This document shows, in pieces, positions 34,203 to 43,396 of a stretch of DNA of 64,000 bases (position 1 is its first letter; each line of letters starts with the position of its first letter). Position numbers and translations under genes: made by a program. The notes under the pieces were generated by a model. It worked only from the letters and a program-made list of their open reading frames with translations. It did not search any database and was not told the origin of the DNA. Source of the stretch: JABWCE01 sp964355045. GTDB lineage: Bacteria > Bacteroidota > Bacteroidia > NS11-12g > UBA9320. The stretch lies in contig CAYHCM010000004.1 in the NCBI GenBank assembly GCA_964355045.1, positions 1 through 64,000 on the forward strand, given 5' to 3'.

Positions 34203-34210
34203 TACTTTTG
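34203..34210 (+). promoter_or_regulatory. -7 promoter box TACTTTTG for nusB
   Basis: Exact TAnnTTTG match between the polytopic membrane protein gene and the nusB ATG at 34236. Confidence 0.55.
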
Positions 34211-34235
34211 CACCCCGTTTTAAAAATTAGTATTG

Positions 34236-35180
34236 ATGTTGAATAGGAGATTAATTCGTGTGAAGGTGCTGCAAGCTGTATATGCCTATCATCAGTCGGA
34301 AGTAAAAGATTTAAAATCGGCAAAATCATTTCTTAAAAAGTCAATAAACGGAATTGAAGACACATTTATCAATGTTTTGCAATTTCCAAATGAGTTATTT
34401 CATTTTGTAAAAACTAATTATAATCCGGCCGATAAGCATTTAAAGGTTAAGGATGAAATAAATTCAGTTTTTAATACCCTCTCCAAAAACTCTTGTCTGG
34501 ATGAATTGATTACCAATCCAAAATCGAAAGAATTATTTACCATGCCTTCCATCAACTGGAACAAGGACAATGATTTTTTATCTTTAATTTATAAGCAAAT
34601 AGCTGAAACCGATTGGGTAAAACAATTGGCTGCCGATGATATTAACGACTTTGCAACCAACCGTGAATTTTTATTAAAACTTTTTAAATATTTGATTGAA
34701 GCCTCCGATGATTTTAATATTAAATTGGAGGAAATAAATATTCATTGGCAGGATGAAAAAATCCCGGTGCTCAAATCCATTGAAAAACTCATAAAATCGT
34801 GTAACGAAGCCGGAGCAGATATTGAAGTGCCTGTAATATCAAAAGACCTGAATGATGACCTGGAATATTCCGAAAAATTGTTGGAACTCACTACTAAAAA
34901 TCATAACACATACGAAGAACTTATAGGAAACAGGACTCCTGAATGGGATGCCGAACGCATAGCACGGATAGATTTATTTATAATGATAATGGCTTTGGCC
35001 GAGTTTATGGAGTTTCCATCTATTCCTGTAAAAGTTACCATAAATGAATATCTGGAATTAGCCAAAATTTACAGCACACCGCAAAGTTCAAAATTTATTA
35101 ACGGCATTCTCGATAAGCTTTTAAACGAACTTAAAAAAGATGGAAAGGTAAATAAGCACGGAAGAGGATTGGTTGAATAA
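34236..35180 (+). CDS. nusB: Transcription antitermination factor NusB, extended
   Basis: NusB joins S10 on rRNA boxA to prevent early termination. ATG 34236 (MLNRRLIRVKVLQAVYAY) is the family start; the TTG at 34233 is not needed. The C-terminal half holds the NusB core (RTPEWDAERIARIDLFIMIMALAEFMEFPSIPVKVTINEYLELAK), while an insertion of roughly 150 residues separates it from the N-terminal helix, as is common in Bacteroidetes. Length is 314 residues. It is followed by DUF1573, yajC and coaE on the same strand. Confidence 0.94.
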   Translation: MLNRRLIRVKVLQAVYAYHQSEVKDLKSAKSFLKKSINGIEDTFINVLQFPNELFHFVKTNYNPADKHLKVKDEINSVFNTLSKNSCLDELITNPKSKELFTMPSINWNKDNDFLSLIYKQIAETDWVKQLAADDINDFATNREFLLKLFKYLIEASDDFNIKLEEINIHWQDEKIPVLKSIEKLIKSCNEAGADIEVPVISKDLNDDLEYSEKLLELTTKNHNTYEELIGNRTPEWDAERIARIDLFIMIMALAEFMEFPSIPVKVTINEYLELAKIYSTPQSSKFINGILDKLLNELKKDGKVNKHGRGLVE

Positions 35181-35208
35181 TTGGAATACTATCAGAATTA
35201 GAAATTAT

Positions 35209-35216
35209 TATCTTTG
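35209..35216 (+). promoter_or_regulatory. -7 promoter box TATCTTTG
   Basis: Exact TAnnTTTG match 20 bases upstream of the ATG at 35236. Its position supports that start over the upstream ATG at 35173, which lies inside nusB. Confidence 0.6.
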
Positions 35217-35235
35217 CACCCAAAAAAACAGAAAT

Positions 35236-35703
35236 ATGAATTTTAAATATTCCTCAATGATTATGATGGCATGCTTAGCAATTTTATTTGCCTGTAATGA
35301 GAATGCCAAAACCGTAGATGCAAACATTATTGAAAACCCCTCATCGGCCAACAATCCTGAAGCAAAAGGAACATTACCTGTAATGACATTTACAAAAACT
35401 ACTTTTGAATTTGGTAACCTTACTGAAGGCGACTTAGTAGAACACTTGTACCATTTTAAAAATACCGGAAATAAGGCGTTATTAATTTCGGATGTAAAGG
35501 CCGAATGTGGGTGTACGGTTCCGGTTTGGCCCCGTGAACCTATAATGCCAAATCAGGAAAGTGATATAAAAATTCAGTTTAACAGCAGTGGCAAATCAGA
35601 AAATATAAATAAAAAGGTAACTATTTTTGCAAACACCGACCCGGTAGAAACCATATTGACTTTTACAGCTTATGTAAAAAAACGACCTGAAGGGAAGTAT
35701 TGA
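35236..35703 (+). CDS. DUF1573 lipoprotein
   Basis: A lipoprotein signal (MACLAILFAC) precedes a single Ig-like DUF1573 domain with TTFEFGNLTEGDLVEHLYHFKNTGNKALLISDVKAECGCTVP. This is a common periplasmic Bacteroidetes domain of unknown role. At 155 residues it is one domain plus signal. The next gene is yajC, 113 bases downstream. Confidence 0.92.
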   Translation: MNFKYSSMIMMACLAILFACNENAKTVDANIIENPSSANNPEAKGTLPVMTFTKTTFEFGNLTEGDLVEHLYHFKNTGNKALLISDVKAECGCTVPVWPREPIMPNQESDIKIQFNSSGKSENINKKVTIFANTDPVETILTFTAYVKKRPEGKY

Positions 35704-35816
35704 GGGATTTGAAACTGGAAATTTGAAATTAGAAACAAGCCCCATGTAATTTCTAATCGGGAATCAGTAAATGGGAATTAATATTAAAATAATTTAAAAC
35801 AAATAAAAAATAAATA

Positions 35817-36119
35817 ATGCAAACAATTTTATTAGCAAGTTCAGGCACAATCAACATGGTAATGATACTACTCATGTTTGTGGTCATGTATTTTTTCATG
35901 ATATTACCACAAATGAAAAAAGGAAAAGCCCAAAAGAAATTTTGGAGCGAAATGAAAAAAGGGGATCACATAATTACTTCAGGAGGTATTCATGGCAAAA
36001 TTATTGACCTTAAAGATACCATTGTAGTAATAGAAACCGAAGGAGGAGGAAAATTAAAAATTGAAAAATCGGCTATTTCACACGAAATGAGTCTGGCTTC
36101 GGCTAAACCGGCAGCATAA
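35817..36119 (+). CDS. yajC: Preprotein translocase subunit YajC
   Basis: YajC is the accessory membrane subunit of SecDF. The single N-terminal helix (MVMILLMFVVMYFFMILPQ) and following MKKGKAQKKFWSEMKKGDHIITSGGIHGKI are diagnostic. Length is 100 residues. It lies between the DUF1573 gene and coaE. Confidence 0.95.
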   Translation: MQTILLASSGTINMVMILLMFVVMYFFMILPQMKKGKAQKKFWSEMKKGDHIITSGGIHGKIIDLKDTIVVIETEGGGKLKIEKSAISHEMSLASAKPAA

Positions 36120-36159
36120 TTTTTTTTATAAATTTTTTATAAACAATCAACTCATCAAA

Positions 36160-36774
36160 ATTCATTTAAAAATTGGAGTTACCGGCGGGATCGGGAGTGG
36201 CAAATCAACAGTCTGCCGCATTTTTGAGCAATTAAAAATTCCAATTTATTATGCTGATGTTCGGGCTAAAACTTTCATGCAGGAAGACCCTGATTTGAAA
36301 AAACAAATCAGAAAATATTTTGGTTGGGATTCATACGATGAAAAAGACCAATTGGATAGATCATATCTGGCCAAAATAGTTTTTAACAATACCGAAAAAC
36401 TAAATATTCTTAATTCATTGGTTCATCCGTTAATATTTGACGATTTTCGCACCTGGGCATCAAAACAAGTGGATTATCCCTATTCAATTAAGGAAGCCGC
36501 ACTGATGTTTGAAACTGACAGTTTTAAGGAACTTGATAAAATCATTGTTGTGACAGCCCCCATAAACATGCGATTGGAAAGAGTAGGGCAACGCGATAAT
36601 GTAAAACAAGACGATGTGCTAAAACGGATGGAAAACCAGATGAGCGACAGGGAACGAATAGCCAAAGCTGATTTTGTATTGAAAAATGACGGAAAATCAT
36701 CCTTAATAAATCAGGTATTGGAATTGCATCATCATTTTTTGGATTTGCAAAATAAAATGGAAAAAGCAATTTAA
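36160..36774 (+). CDS. coaE: Dephospho-CoA kinase, non-canonical start
   Basis: CoaE phosphorylates dephospho-CoA in the last step of CoA synthesis. The P-loop GVTGGIGSGKST is encoded at about 36175-36210, upstream of the first in-frame ATG (36277). Between the preceding in-frame stop (36088-36090) and the P-loop there is no ATG, GTG or TTG. I place the start at ATT 36160 (family-like HLKIGVTGG), but ATC 36154 or ATA 36139 are possible. Other features are the DxRAK region (YYADVRAKTF) and RVGQRDNV. Length is about 204 residues. A sequencing error could also hide an ATG. Confidence 0.88.
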   Translation: MHLKIGVTGGIGSGKSTVCRIFEQLKIPIYYADVRAKTFMQEDPDLKKQIRKYFGWDSYDEKDQLDRSYLAKIVFNNTEKLNILNSLVHPLIFDDFRTWASKQVDYPYSIKEAALMFETDSFKELDKIIVVTAPINMRLERVGQRDNVKQDDVLKRMENQMSDRERIAKADFVLKNDGKSSLINQVLELHHHFLDLQNKMEKAI

Positions 36775-36788
36775 TTTGCATAGTGAAA

Positions 36789-37295
36789 ATGGCCGACAAA
36801 CGAACCATCATATTAACCCATGACCAGATACAAAACAAAATGCAACGCATGGCCTGGGAGATATATGAGAACAACCATTTGGCCCATCAACTTATTTTGA
36901 TAGGAATAGCCGAAAACGGGAATCATATAGCTGGTGGAATAGGAAAAATTCTTTCAAAAATTTCAAAAATAAAGATAGAAACCGGCCGCATTGATTTGGA
37001 CAAGACAAAAGGATTTGATTCGGAAATTGAGCTTACTTGCAATGTGAAACTAAAAGGTGAAACCGTAATAATAGTGGACGATGTGATGAACAGCGGCAAA
37101 ACAATGTTGGCCGCTCTTCGCGAAATTATTGATCAAAAACCTGCTAAAATTCAAACGGCTGTAATGGCCAATCGAAATCATAAGGCTTTTCCGGTAAAGG
37201 CTGACATTGTAGGAATTTCATTGGCCACCACGTTGCAGGAACATATTTGGTTTGCCATAGAACCGCAAGATAAAATGGTTGTTTTTTTAACTTAG
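36789..37295 (+). CDS. Phosphoribosyltransferase, PyrR-like
   Basis: This is a type I phosphoribosyltransferase: the PRPP motif is VIIVDDVMNSGKT. The N-terminal region HDQIQNKMQRMAWEIYENN and the loop GIAENGNHIA resemble PyrR-like uracil or hypoxanthine phosphoribosyltransferases. ATG 36789 is preferred over GTG 36783. It has 168 residues and follows coaE. The nucleobase used is not certain. Confidence 0.8.
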   Translation: MADKRTIILTHDQIQNKMQRMAWEIYENNHLAHQLILIGIAENGNHIAGGIGKILSKISKIKIETGRIDLDKTKGFDSEIELTCNVKLKGETVIIVDDVMNSGKTMLAALREIIDQKPAKIQTAVMANRNHKAFPVKADIVGISLATTLQEHIWFAIEPQDKMVVFLT

Positions 37296-37332
37296 GTTAA
37301 TTTTAATTTACTTTGTATCTTAATCACAAATC

Positions 37333-37764
37333 ATGAAAACATCAAGCAAATTTTTAATACTAATAGCAGGCCTGTTGGCCTTAACCCTTCAAAATTGTCA
37401 GAATTGCGACGATTGCTCAATTACCCCTGCACCAAAACAGGTTAGCGTGGTAAACAGTTCAGGAAAAGATTTGATGTTCGGAGCCTCCCCGGTTTATAAT
37501 CCTGATAATATTGTTATAAAAAATAATTTGGGTGAAACCGTTGAATTCTTCGCTAATGCATCTAATACAAGCCTGGATTTTACTTTTACAACATCAGCCA
37601 ATACCTATTTTATTAAATTGAATACAACAGATACCGATACCATTTTGTTTGGATATGGCAAAGACAAACACATTGATTGCTGCAATGAATTTGATGTAAC
37701 GGCATCAACTACTGTCAACGGTAAATCGGTGAGTAATGATGATAAAATTACGATTGTAAAATAA
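37333..37764 (+). CDS. Small lipoprotein, unknown
   Basis: A lipoprotein-like signal (FLILIAGLLALTLQNC) precedes a 120-residue beta-rich mature part with several Cys residues (CQNCDDC and DCCNEF). I do not recognise a family. It converges with uvrC 19 bases away. Confidence 0.6.
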   Translation: MKTSSKFLILIAGLLALTLQNCQNCDDCSITPAPKQVSVVNSSGKDLMFGASPVYNPDNIVIKNNLGETVEFFANASNTSLDFTFTTSANTYFIKLNTTDTDTILFGYGKDKHIDCCNEFDVTASTTVNGKSVSNDDKITIVK

Positions 37765-37783
37765 GAACAGAATTTGCAAATTC

Positions 37784-39580
37784 TTAGCTTGAAAAATACT
37801 CCATCAAAACTTTTGCCCTCACTTTTCCAACTACTTTTTCCAAAGCTTCTACTGATTGCATTTTCAAATTTTTAATACTTTTGAAATTCTTTAATAAAAG
37901 TTTGGCGGTTTCTTCACCTATACCTTTTATTTGGGTTAGTTCGGTGCCAAGGCTGCCTTTACTGCGGCGGTTGCGGTGGTTGATAATTCCAAAGCGATGG
38001 GCTTCATCACGCAGTTGCTGAATTATTTTTAAGGTCTCCGATTTTTTATCAATGTAAAGGGGGAGGGGGTCTTCAGGATAATAGAGTTCTTCCAACCGTT
38101 TGGCAATGCCGATGACGGCAAATTTTCCATAAACCCCAACCTGTTTCATGGCTTCCACCGATACACTCAATTGGCCTTTTCCTCCGTCAATAATCACCAA
38201 ATCGGGGAGGGGTTGGTTTTCATCCAACAGCCTTTTGTAGCGGCGGGTTATCACTTCGTACATAGTGGCAAAATCATCGGGTCCAACAACAGTTTTAACA
38301 TTAAAAATGCGATATTCTTTTTTGGATGGTTTGCCATCTCTGAAAACCACACAGGTCGAAACGGGGTAATTTCCCTGAATATTAGAATTATCAAAACACT
38401 CAATATATTTGGGCTGTACTTTTAATTTCAAATCCTGCTGCATTTGATCCATCAGGCGATTTATTCTCAGTTCCGGGTCCAGTTTATCGTATTGTTCCAG
38501 TTTTTCTTTTTTGAAATGAAGCAAATTGACCATGCTAATTTCTAAAAGTTTTAATCTGTCGCCGGCTTTGGGCATTGTATATTTAAGAGATTCATCCTTA
38601 ATTTCAATTGCTATTGGAATAATTACTTCTTTGGCAGTACTTCTGTATCGGTCGCGAAGTTCTACGATGGCATGTTCCAAAATTTCATTATCGGTTTCGT
38701 CTAATACTTTTCGGTATTCAATAGTTTGCGTTTGGATAATCATTCCATTCACAATTTTAAGATAATTTACAAAGGCAAATTGTTGGGAGCTACTTATATT
38801 AAAAACATCTACATTCGTAATAGTAATACTTACGACCGTAGTTTTTCCCTGATAATTTTCAAGTTTTTCCAATTTATTTTTAAACAGTGCAGCTTGTTCA
38901 AAATGCATAGACCTGGAGGCCTCACCCATTTTTTGCTTTAAATGATTTTTAACTTCTCCCAGATTCCCACGCAAAATATTTTTAATACTTTTAATGGATT
39001 CCATGTATTCTTTCTCGGTTTCATATCCTTCGCAAGCCCCGCGGCAATTGCCAATCTGGTATTCCAAACACACCTTAAATTTATGAGCATCAATATTTTT
39101 TTCACTCAATACATAATTGCAATTTCGGATAGGGTAGAGGCGCTTTACCAAATCTAAAACAATATGCATAATATAGGGTGACGAAAAAGGACCAAAATAT
39201 TCAGAACCATCTTTTACAGGGTTTCGCATGGCATATACTTTTGGAAACCGTTCGTTGGTAATGCGGATAACCGGAAACGATTTATCATCTTTGAGGCTGA
39301 TATTATAGCGTGGCCGGTATTCTTTTATTAGGCTGTTTTCCAATAGCAGAGCGTCAATCTCGGTTTTTACAACCATAAATTCTATTTGATTAATTTTAGA
39401 AACAAGAACCTCGGTTTTGCGGTTTTCGAAATATTGTTTCGTAAAATAACTGCTGACTCTTTTTTTTAAATTTTTGGCTTTGCCGATATAAAGAATAGAA
39501 CCCGTATTATCAAAATACTTATAAATTCCCGGCAGGTCGGGGAGGTTGGTGATGATTTCTTTGAGGGATTCGGGTTTCAA
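37784..39580 (-). CDS. uvrC: Excinuclease ABC subunit C
   Basis: UvrC makes both incisions in nucleotide excision repair. The N-terminal GIY-YIG domain (PGIYKYFDNTGSILYIGKAKNLKKR), the UvrB-binding segment (about 200-240), the RNase-H-like domain (ECFDNSNIQG, VVFRDGKPSKKEYR, DLVIIDGGKGQL) and the C-terminal HhH pair (LTQIKGIGEETAKLLLKNF) are all present. I place the start at TTG 39580 (598 residues); the ORF is open to 39655 but those residues are not family-like. The gene lies between two convergent units. Confidence 0.93.
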   Translation of the reverse strand: MKPESLKEIITNLPDLPGIYKYFDNTGSILYIGKAKNLKKRVSSYFTKQYFENRKTEVLVSKINQIEFMVVKTEIDALLLENSLIKEYRPRYNISLKDDKSFPVIRITNERFPKVYAMRNPVKDGSEYFGPFSSPYIMHIVLDLVKRLYPIRNCNYVLSEKNIDAHKFKVCLEYQIGNCRGACEGYETEKEYMESIKSIKNILRGNLGEVKNHLKQKMGEASRSMHFEQAALFKNKLEKLENYQGKTTVVSITITNVDVFNISSSQQFAFVNYLKIVNGMIIQTQTIEYRKVLDETDNEILEHAIVELRDRYRSTAKEVIIPIAIEIKDESLKYTMPKAGDRLKLLEISMVNLLHFKKEKLEQYDKLDPELRINRLMDQMQQDLKLKVQPKYIECFDNSNIQGNYPVSTCVVFRDGKPSKKEYRIFNVKTVVGPDDFATMYEVITRRYKRLLDENQPLPDLVIIDGGKGQLSVSVEAMKQVGVYGKFAVIGIAKRLEELYYPEDPLPLYIDKKSETLKIIQQLRDEAHRFGIINHRNRRSKGSLGTELTQIKGIGEETAKLLLKNFKSIKNLKMQSVEALEKVVGKVRAKVLMEYFSS

Positions 39581-39759
39581 TGAAGGGGAAATTTGAAATT
39601 GGAAAATTGAAATTTTAGTTCTGTCACAAATGTCTATTCTGCCACCAAAACACAAAAATCACAAAATTTTGCTAAAATTATTATTTTTGCATTTAAGCGT
39701 TAGGGCATGGACACCATACCAATTTCAAAACAGATAACTTTTATTCTTAGCATTAAAAT

Positions 39760-39912
39760 CGACAGATTCACAGATTAAAAATTTTTTCAGATTAAATCAG
39801 ATTAAAAAATAGTTCCTATTTTTTGTCGTAAAAGTATTTTTCACAATGACAAATTTTAATTTGTCCTATCTGATTTAATCCCTTGTTAATTTTTAATCTG
39901 AGAATCTGTGGC
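39760..39912. repeat. Palindromic ~150-bp element, copy 1
   Basis: This non-coding element begins ACAGATTCACAGATTAAAAA and ends with the inverted counterpart AATCTGAGAATCTGTGGC. The arms match imperfectly over about 45 bases around an AT-rich centre. A second copy lies at 54944-55096. The 363 bases between uvrC and frr (39656-40018) hold this element and no gene. Confidence 0.85.
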
Positions 39913-40018
39913 ATAATTTAGTTATTTGGTAGGTTTTTGGTTTATCAATATGTTGTCTCCCAATGGTGAGATTAAACTTGGATCTTAATTTTTGTAATTT
40001 GGAATTTGGAATTTCCAA

Positions 40019-40579
40019 TCAGACCGTCATAATATCCTTCTCCTTTTCCACCACCAATTCATCTACTTTTTTTATAAAACTATCTGTTATTTTTTGAATA
40101 TCCGCTTCGCCATCTTTGGCCAAATCTTCACTCAGGCCTTCTTTTTGAAGTTTTTTTATTTTTTCGATACTGTCTTTGCGGATATTTCGAATGGCAATTT
40201 TTGAAGTTTCCGCCTCATGTTTTACCTGTTTTACCAATCCAATTCTGCGCTCTTCGGTTAAGGGAGGAACGGCAATCATTATAATGGTTCCGTCATTTTG
40301 TGGATTTAACCCTAAGTTGGCGGCCATTATTGCTTTTTCTATCACCGGTATCATTGTTTTTTCCCATGGCTGAACCACCAATGAACGAGCATCGGGCGTA
40401 TTTACATTGGCTATTTGATTTAGAGGAACAATTGAGCCATAATATTCTACCATTACTCCGTCCAATACCGAAGGCATGGCTTTTCCGGCGCGTAATCTTG
40501 AAAACTCGATGCGGGCATGTTCAATGGATTTCTCCATGTGCTCACGGGTGTAGTTAGCTATTTCTTTAAGGTCGCTCAT
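40019..40579 (-). CDS. frr: Ribosome recycling factor
   Basis: Frr releases ribosomes after termination together with EF-G. The 186-residue protein shows the family features: FSRLRAGKAMPSVLDGVMVEYYG, PLNQIANVNTPDARSLVVQPW, IPPLTEERR-like VPPLTEERRIGLVKQVKHEAE and the Lys-rich C-terminal helix. pyrH, its usual upstream neighbour, is not adjacent: 40580-40795 holds only AT-rich repeats of the kind CAAATTACAAAATTC. Confidence 0.97.
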   Translation of the reverse strand: MSDLKEIANYTREHMEKSIEHARIEFSRLRAGKAMPSVLDGVMVEYYGSIVPLNQIANVNTPDARSLVVQPWEKTMIPVIEKAIMAANLGLNPQNDGTIIMIAVPPLTEERRIGLVKQVKHEAETSKIAIRNIRKDSIEKIKKLQKEGLSEDLAKDGEADIQKITDSFIKKVDELVVEKEKDIMTV

Positions 40580-40795
40580 AGTTTAAAATTTTTGACAAAA
40601 ATAAAGACAAACCTTTCATAAATTACAAAATTCAATTATCAAATAACAAATAAATTACAAAAGTCAATAATCAAATTGCAAATCGCAGATTCATCATTAC
40701 CAAAGTTTAAGAATAAAAATATATTAAATGATAAATAAATTCCAATTATCAAATAACAATATTATTACAAAACGAATATTTGGGGTAAATATCAT

Positions 40796-41773
40796 TCAAT
40801 AATTCAACTGCACACTTATCAAACCCAAAATGAGTACAATAAACAAAAGATTTTTAAACCAGTCTATGCCCTTGTCGTCCTGAAAATAATTGGTGGCAAA
40901 TACTGTAATTGGAATAACAGCTAATGCCATATTGTGCCAAAGATTTAATTCCTGAACCAGAACTACCAAAATGCCTGCCAGCCAAAGCAAGATAAATACA
41001 CCGGCAAACCGTCGCGATTTATTACTGATTTTAGTACTCTTAAACTGAAAATGAAAAAAGGAAATTACAGAAAGGGCGGTCAAAATAATAAGAAGAAGAT
41101 AGAACCTTTCCTGCCAGTGGTTGAAATTAAATCCTAAATTAATGGGTGTGAAGGTAAAAAATGACCAGAATATTGTCAATTGTCCAATCAAATAATAAAT
41201 ACTTGCTGTAATAAACATGACCATAAATACCGAAAGCCCCATAATAACAATACTGTTGGTACTGAAAGAGTAAATAATAAGTATTCCTATTAAAATAAAT
41301 GGAAAATAATATATAGCCTCCTTACTTAGCAATAATGAAATACCTATAAGCGTACCAATATCAAGAAATAGCATGCCCGGATTTTTTCCAATTTCCTGCA
41401 ATCTCAGCATCCTGTCAATTATTAAAAGTAAAAAAAAATTAAGAAAAGAGGCTGGATTTAAATAAAACTGTTCATTGTAAACCCCTGCCAACATTACATA
41501 AATAATAAATGGAAAGAACGATCGTTCCTTTATTACTTTATGATAATGGAGAAAATAAGTAAGAATACCGGCCTGCAAAAGTATAAAAGCCAATCCCAAT
41601 ACAATATCAAGATTTGGTATATGAGAGACCGTAAGTTTTAAAGAAGAAAATAAAGGTGTATAGGTTATTTGTGGAAAATCGGGAACAGGTTCAAAAAATA
41701 TTTTCGACAAAATAAGAATAAACAACCCGATAATAATTCCTCCCAGGCTCTTGTTTCTTATACTCTGTATCAT
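40796..41773 (-). CDS. Polytopic membrane protein, DUF6427-like
   Basis: This 325-residue protein has about ten membrane helices and few soluble loops. I recall similar Bacteroidetes membrane proteins (DUF6427), but the assignment is tentative. It overlaps the upstream secreted-protein gene by four bases, so the two are coupled. Confidence 0.65.
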   Translation of the reverse strand: MIQSIRNKSLGGIIIGLFILILSKIFFEPVPDFPQITYTPLFSSLKLTVSHIPNLDIVLGLAFILLQAGILTYFLHYHKVIKERSFFPFIIYVMLAGVYNEQFYLNPASFLNFFLLLIIDRMLRLQEIGKNPGMLFLDIGTLIGISLLLSKEAIYYFPFILIGILIIYSFSTNSIVIMGLSVFMVMFITASIYYLIGQLTIFWSFFTFTPINLGFNFNHWQERFYLLLIILTALSVISFFHFQFKSTKISNKSRRFAGVFILLWLAGILVVLVQELNLWHNMALAVIPITVFATNYFQDDKGIDWFKNLLFIVLILGLISVQLNY

Positions 41774-43185
41774 GGCTTAAACGAAATTTTTAATAGGGCA
41801 AACTTACGGTCTTTTAATACAGGAACAATAATTTTATCAGATGCAATTTGGCTGCCTTCACCCGGAATAATAAACGCATTCATTTCATCGCCTTTGGCTA
41901 TAATTTTTATTTCTTTTTGCCCACCCGTCAAAAAATTGGCCATTACAATATCTCCACCGGTAGCTATAGGATCGTTATAGATAATATTGATTGAATAAGG
42001 AGATGCTGATATAAAAACAGACCCAAGTATCCCGCCATCATTTACCGTATTTTGATTTTTGGTGACATAATTTTCCCAGGAAAGTTTGCCGATACTATCA
42101 AAATTTTGAATTAAAACATTTTCAAAGGTGTAAATATTTTTGCCTTGCGATGAGGGCACACCATTTATTATCATTACATCCTGATCTTTTTGGGTATAAG
42201 TATTTTCACATATTTTTATATAACCTCCGTCTGTTCGGCAAATTACCTTTAACGGCTGATAAGTAAACGGTAAAAAACCATTATGAGCCTTGGCTTCGCC
42301 GGTCAGTTCTTTTAAAATAGGCTGTGAAAAAGGTTGCTTAATAAGCTTTTCAGTATCGTGTTGCAAATTTTTCCATTGATATGAAAAATTTCCTTCAAAG
42401 GCATTTTCTTCCGAAGAGGTATAAAAACCTGAAACCCCTTTTAAATCTTTAAAAAAATTATAGAAAAGTAGCGGCAGTTCCAAACTATGGGTAGAATCAA
42501 GAACCGGTTTAATAAAATTACTGTCGCCCGATTGTTCAATCAGAGTAAGGTGCAATTGGTTATATTTATTTTTTTTAGAAATGGCCAACAAGGTATATTG
42601 TAGATTTTTGTCAATTACCAAATCGCTTATTGTTTCTAAATTAAGGCTTGATTTTAACATAAATTGTCCCTTTGTATTCACTTCTAATTTTGAATTCATT
42701 GTGGAATATCGGCAAAGAATATTTTTTGAACCATTCAATTCATGGTTGAAAATAAAATAATTTTGATGATCAAAAGATGGTTTAATAATAAATTCAGGCT
42801 CAAAATTCCATTCGGTAACTTTGAATTGTAAAATGGTCGTTTCAGGTATCATGGTTTCAAAACTTCCGTTAAGACAAGTTGCTATAATTTTATAGGAATT
42901 ACTTTTTTTATCAAACACCTGTTTTATGAGCAATAAGCCAGTTTCATTGATATCGCAATAAAGTATCCGTGTGTTTTTCAATAAATAACTTTTACTGCTT
43001 TCAAAGCCCAAATTGTGCCTGTACCGTTCTAAAACTACAAACTTCGAAAGAAATTTATTGCGATGCCGCAAAACATAAATGCCCGATTCATCTTCGCCTA
43101 TTATGGTTGTAAAAATTGAATTTCCCCTGAGTTTTTGAGTATTGCTCCATTCCAGGGTTTGGGCTGATGCCGATAGGCCAAGCAT
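41770..43185 (-). CDS. Secreted beta-rich protein, unknown
   Basis: The ORF runs to 43308, but its first 40 codons read as low-complexity intergenic repeat (FGIWNLGL). I place the start near ATG 43185, which gives a short signal (MLGLSASAQ); TTG 43200 would lengthen it. The mature protein is about 460 residues, beta-rich with repeated single-strand-like segments, possibly propeller-like. I do not recognise a family. Confidence 0.6.
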   Translation of the reverse strand: MLGLSASAQTLEWSNTQKLRGNSIFTTIIGEDESGIYVLRHRNKFLSKFVVLERYRHNLGFESSKSYLLKNTRILYCDINETGLLLIKQVFDKKSNSYKIIATCLNGSFETMIPETTILQFKVTEWNFEPEFIIKPSFDHQNYFIFNHELNGSKNILCRYSTMNSKLEVNTKGQFMLKSSLNLETISDLVIDKNLQYTLLAISKKNKYNQLHLTLIEQSGDSNFIKPVLDSTHSLELPLLFYNFFKDLKGVSGFYTSSEENAFEGNFSYQWKNLQHDTEKLIKQPFSQPILKELTGEAKAHNGFLPFTYQPLKVICRTDGGYIKICENTYTQKDQDVMIINGVPSSQGKNIYTFENVLIQNFDSIGKLSWENYVTKNQNTVNDGGILGSVFISASPYSINIIYNDPIATGGDIVMANFLTGGQKEIKIIAKGDEMNAFIIPGEGSQIASDKIIVPVLKDRKFALLKISFKP

Positions 43186-43396
43186 AATAAAAAGACCCAA
43201 GTTCCAAATTCCAAATCTCAAGTTCCAAGGGCTTCCAGCCAAACCTTTTTGAAATTTGATCCGCCGCAGGCGGATTGAAAATCGAAATTTGAAACTTGAA
43301 ATTTGCACTTTTGGAATTTTGAATTTTGAATTTTTACTTTAACCTTTTTACTTTAACCTTTATACTTTTTTTACTTTAACCTTTTAACTTTGGGCC

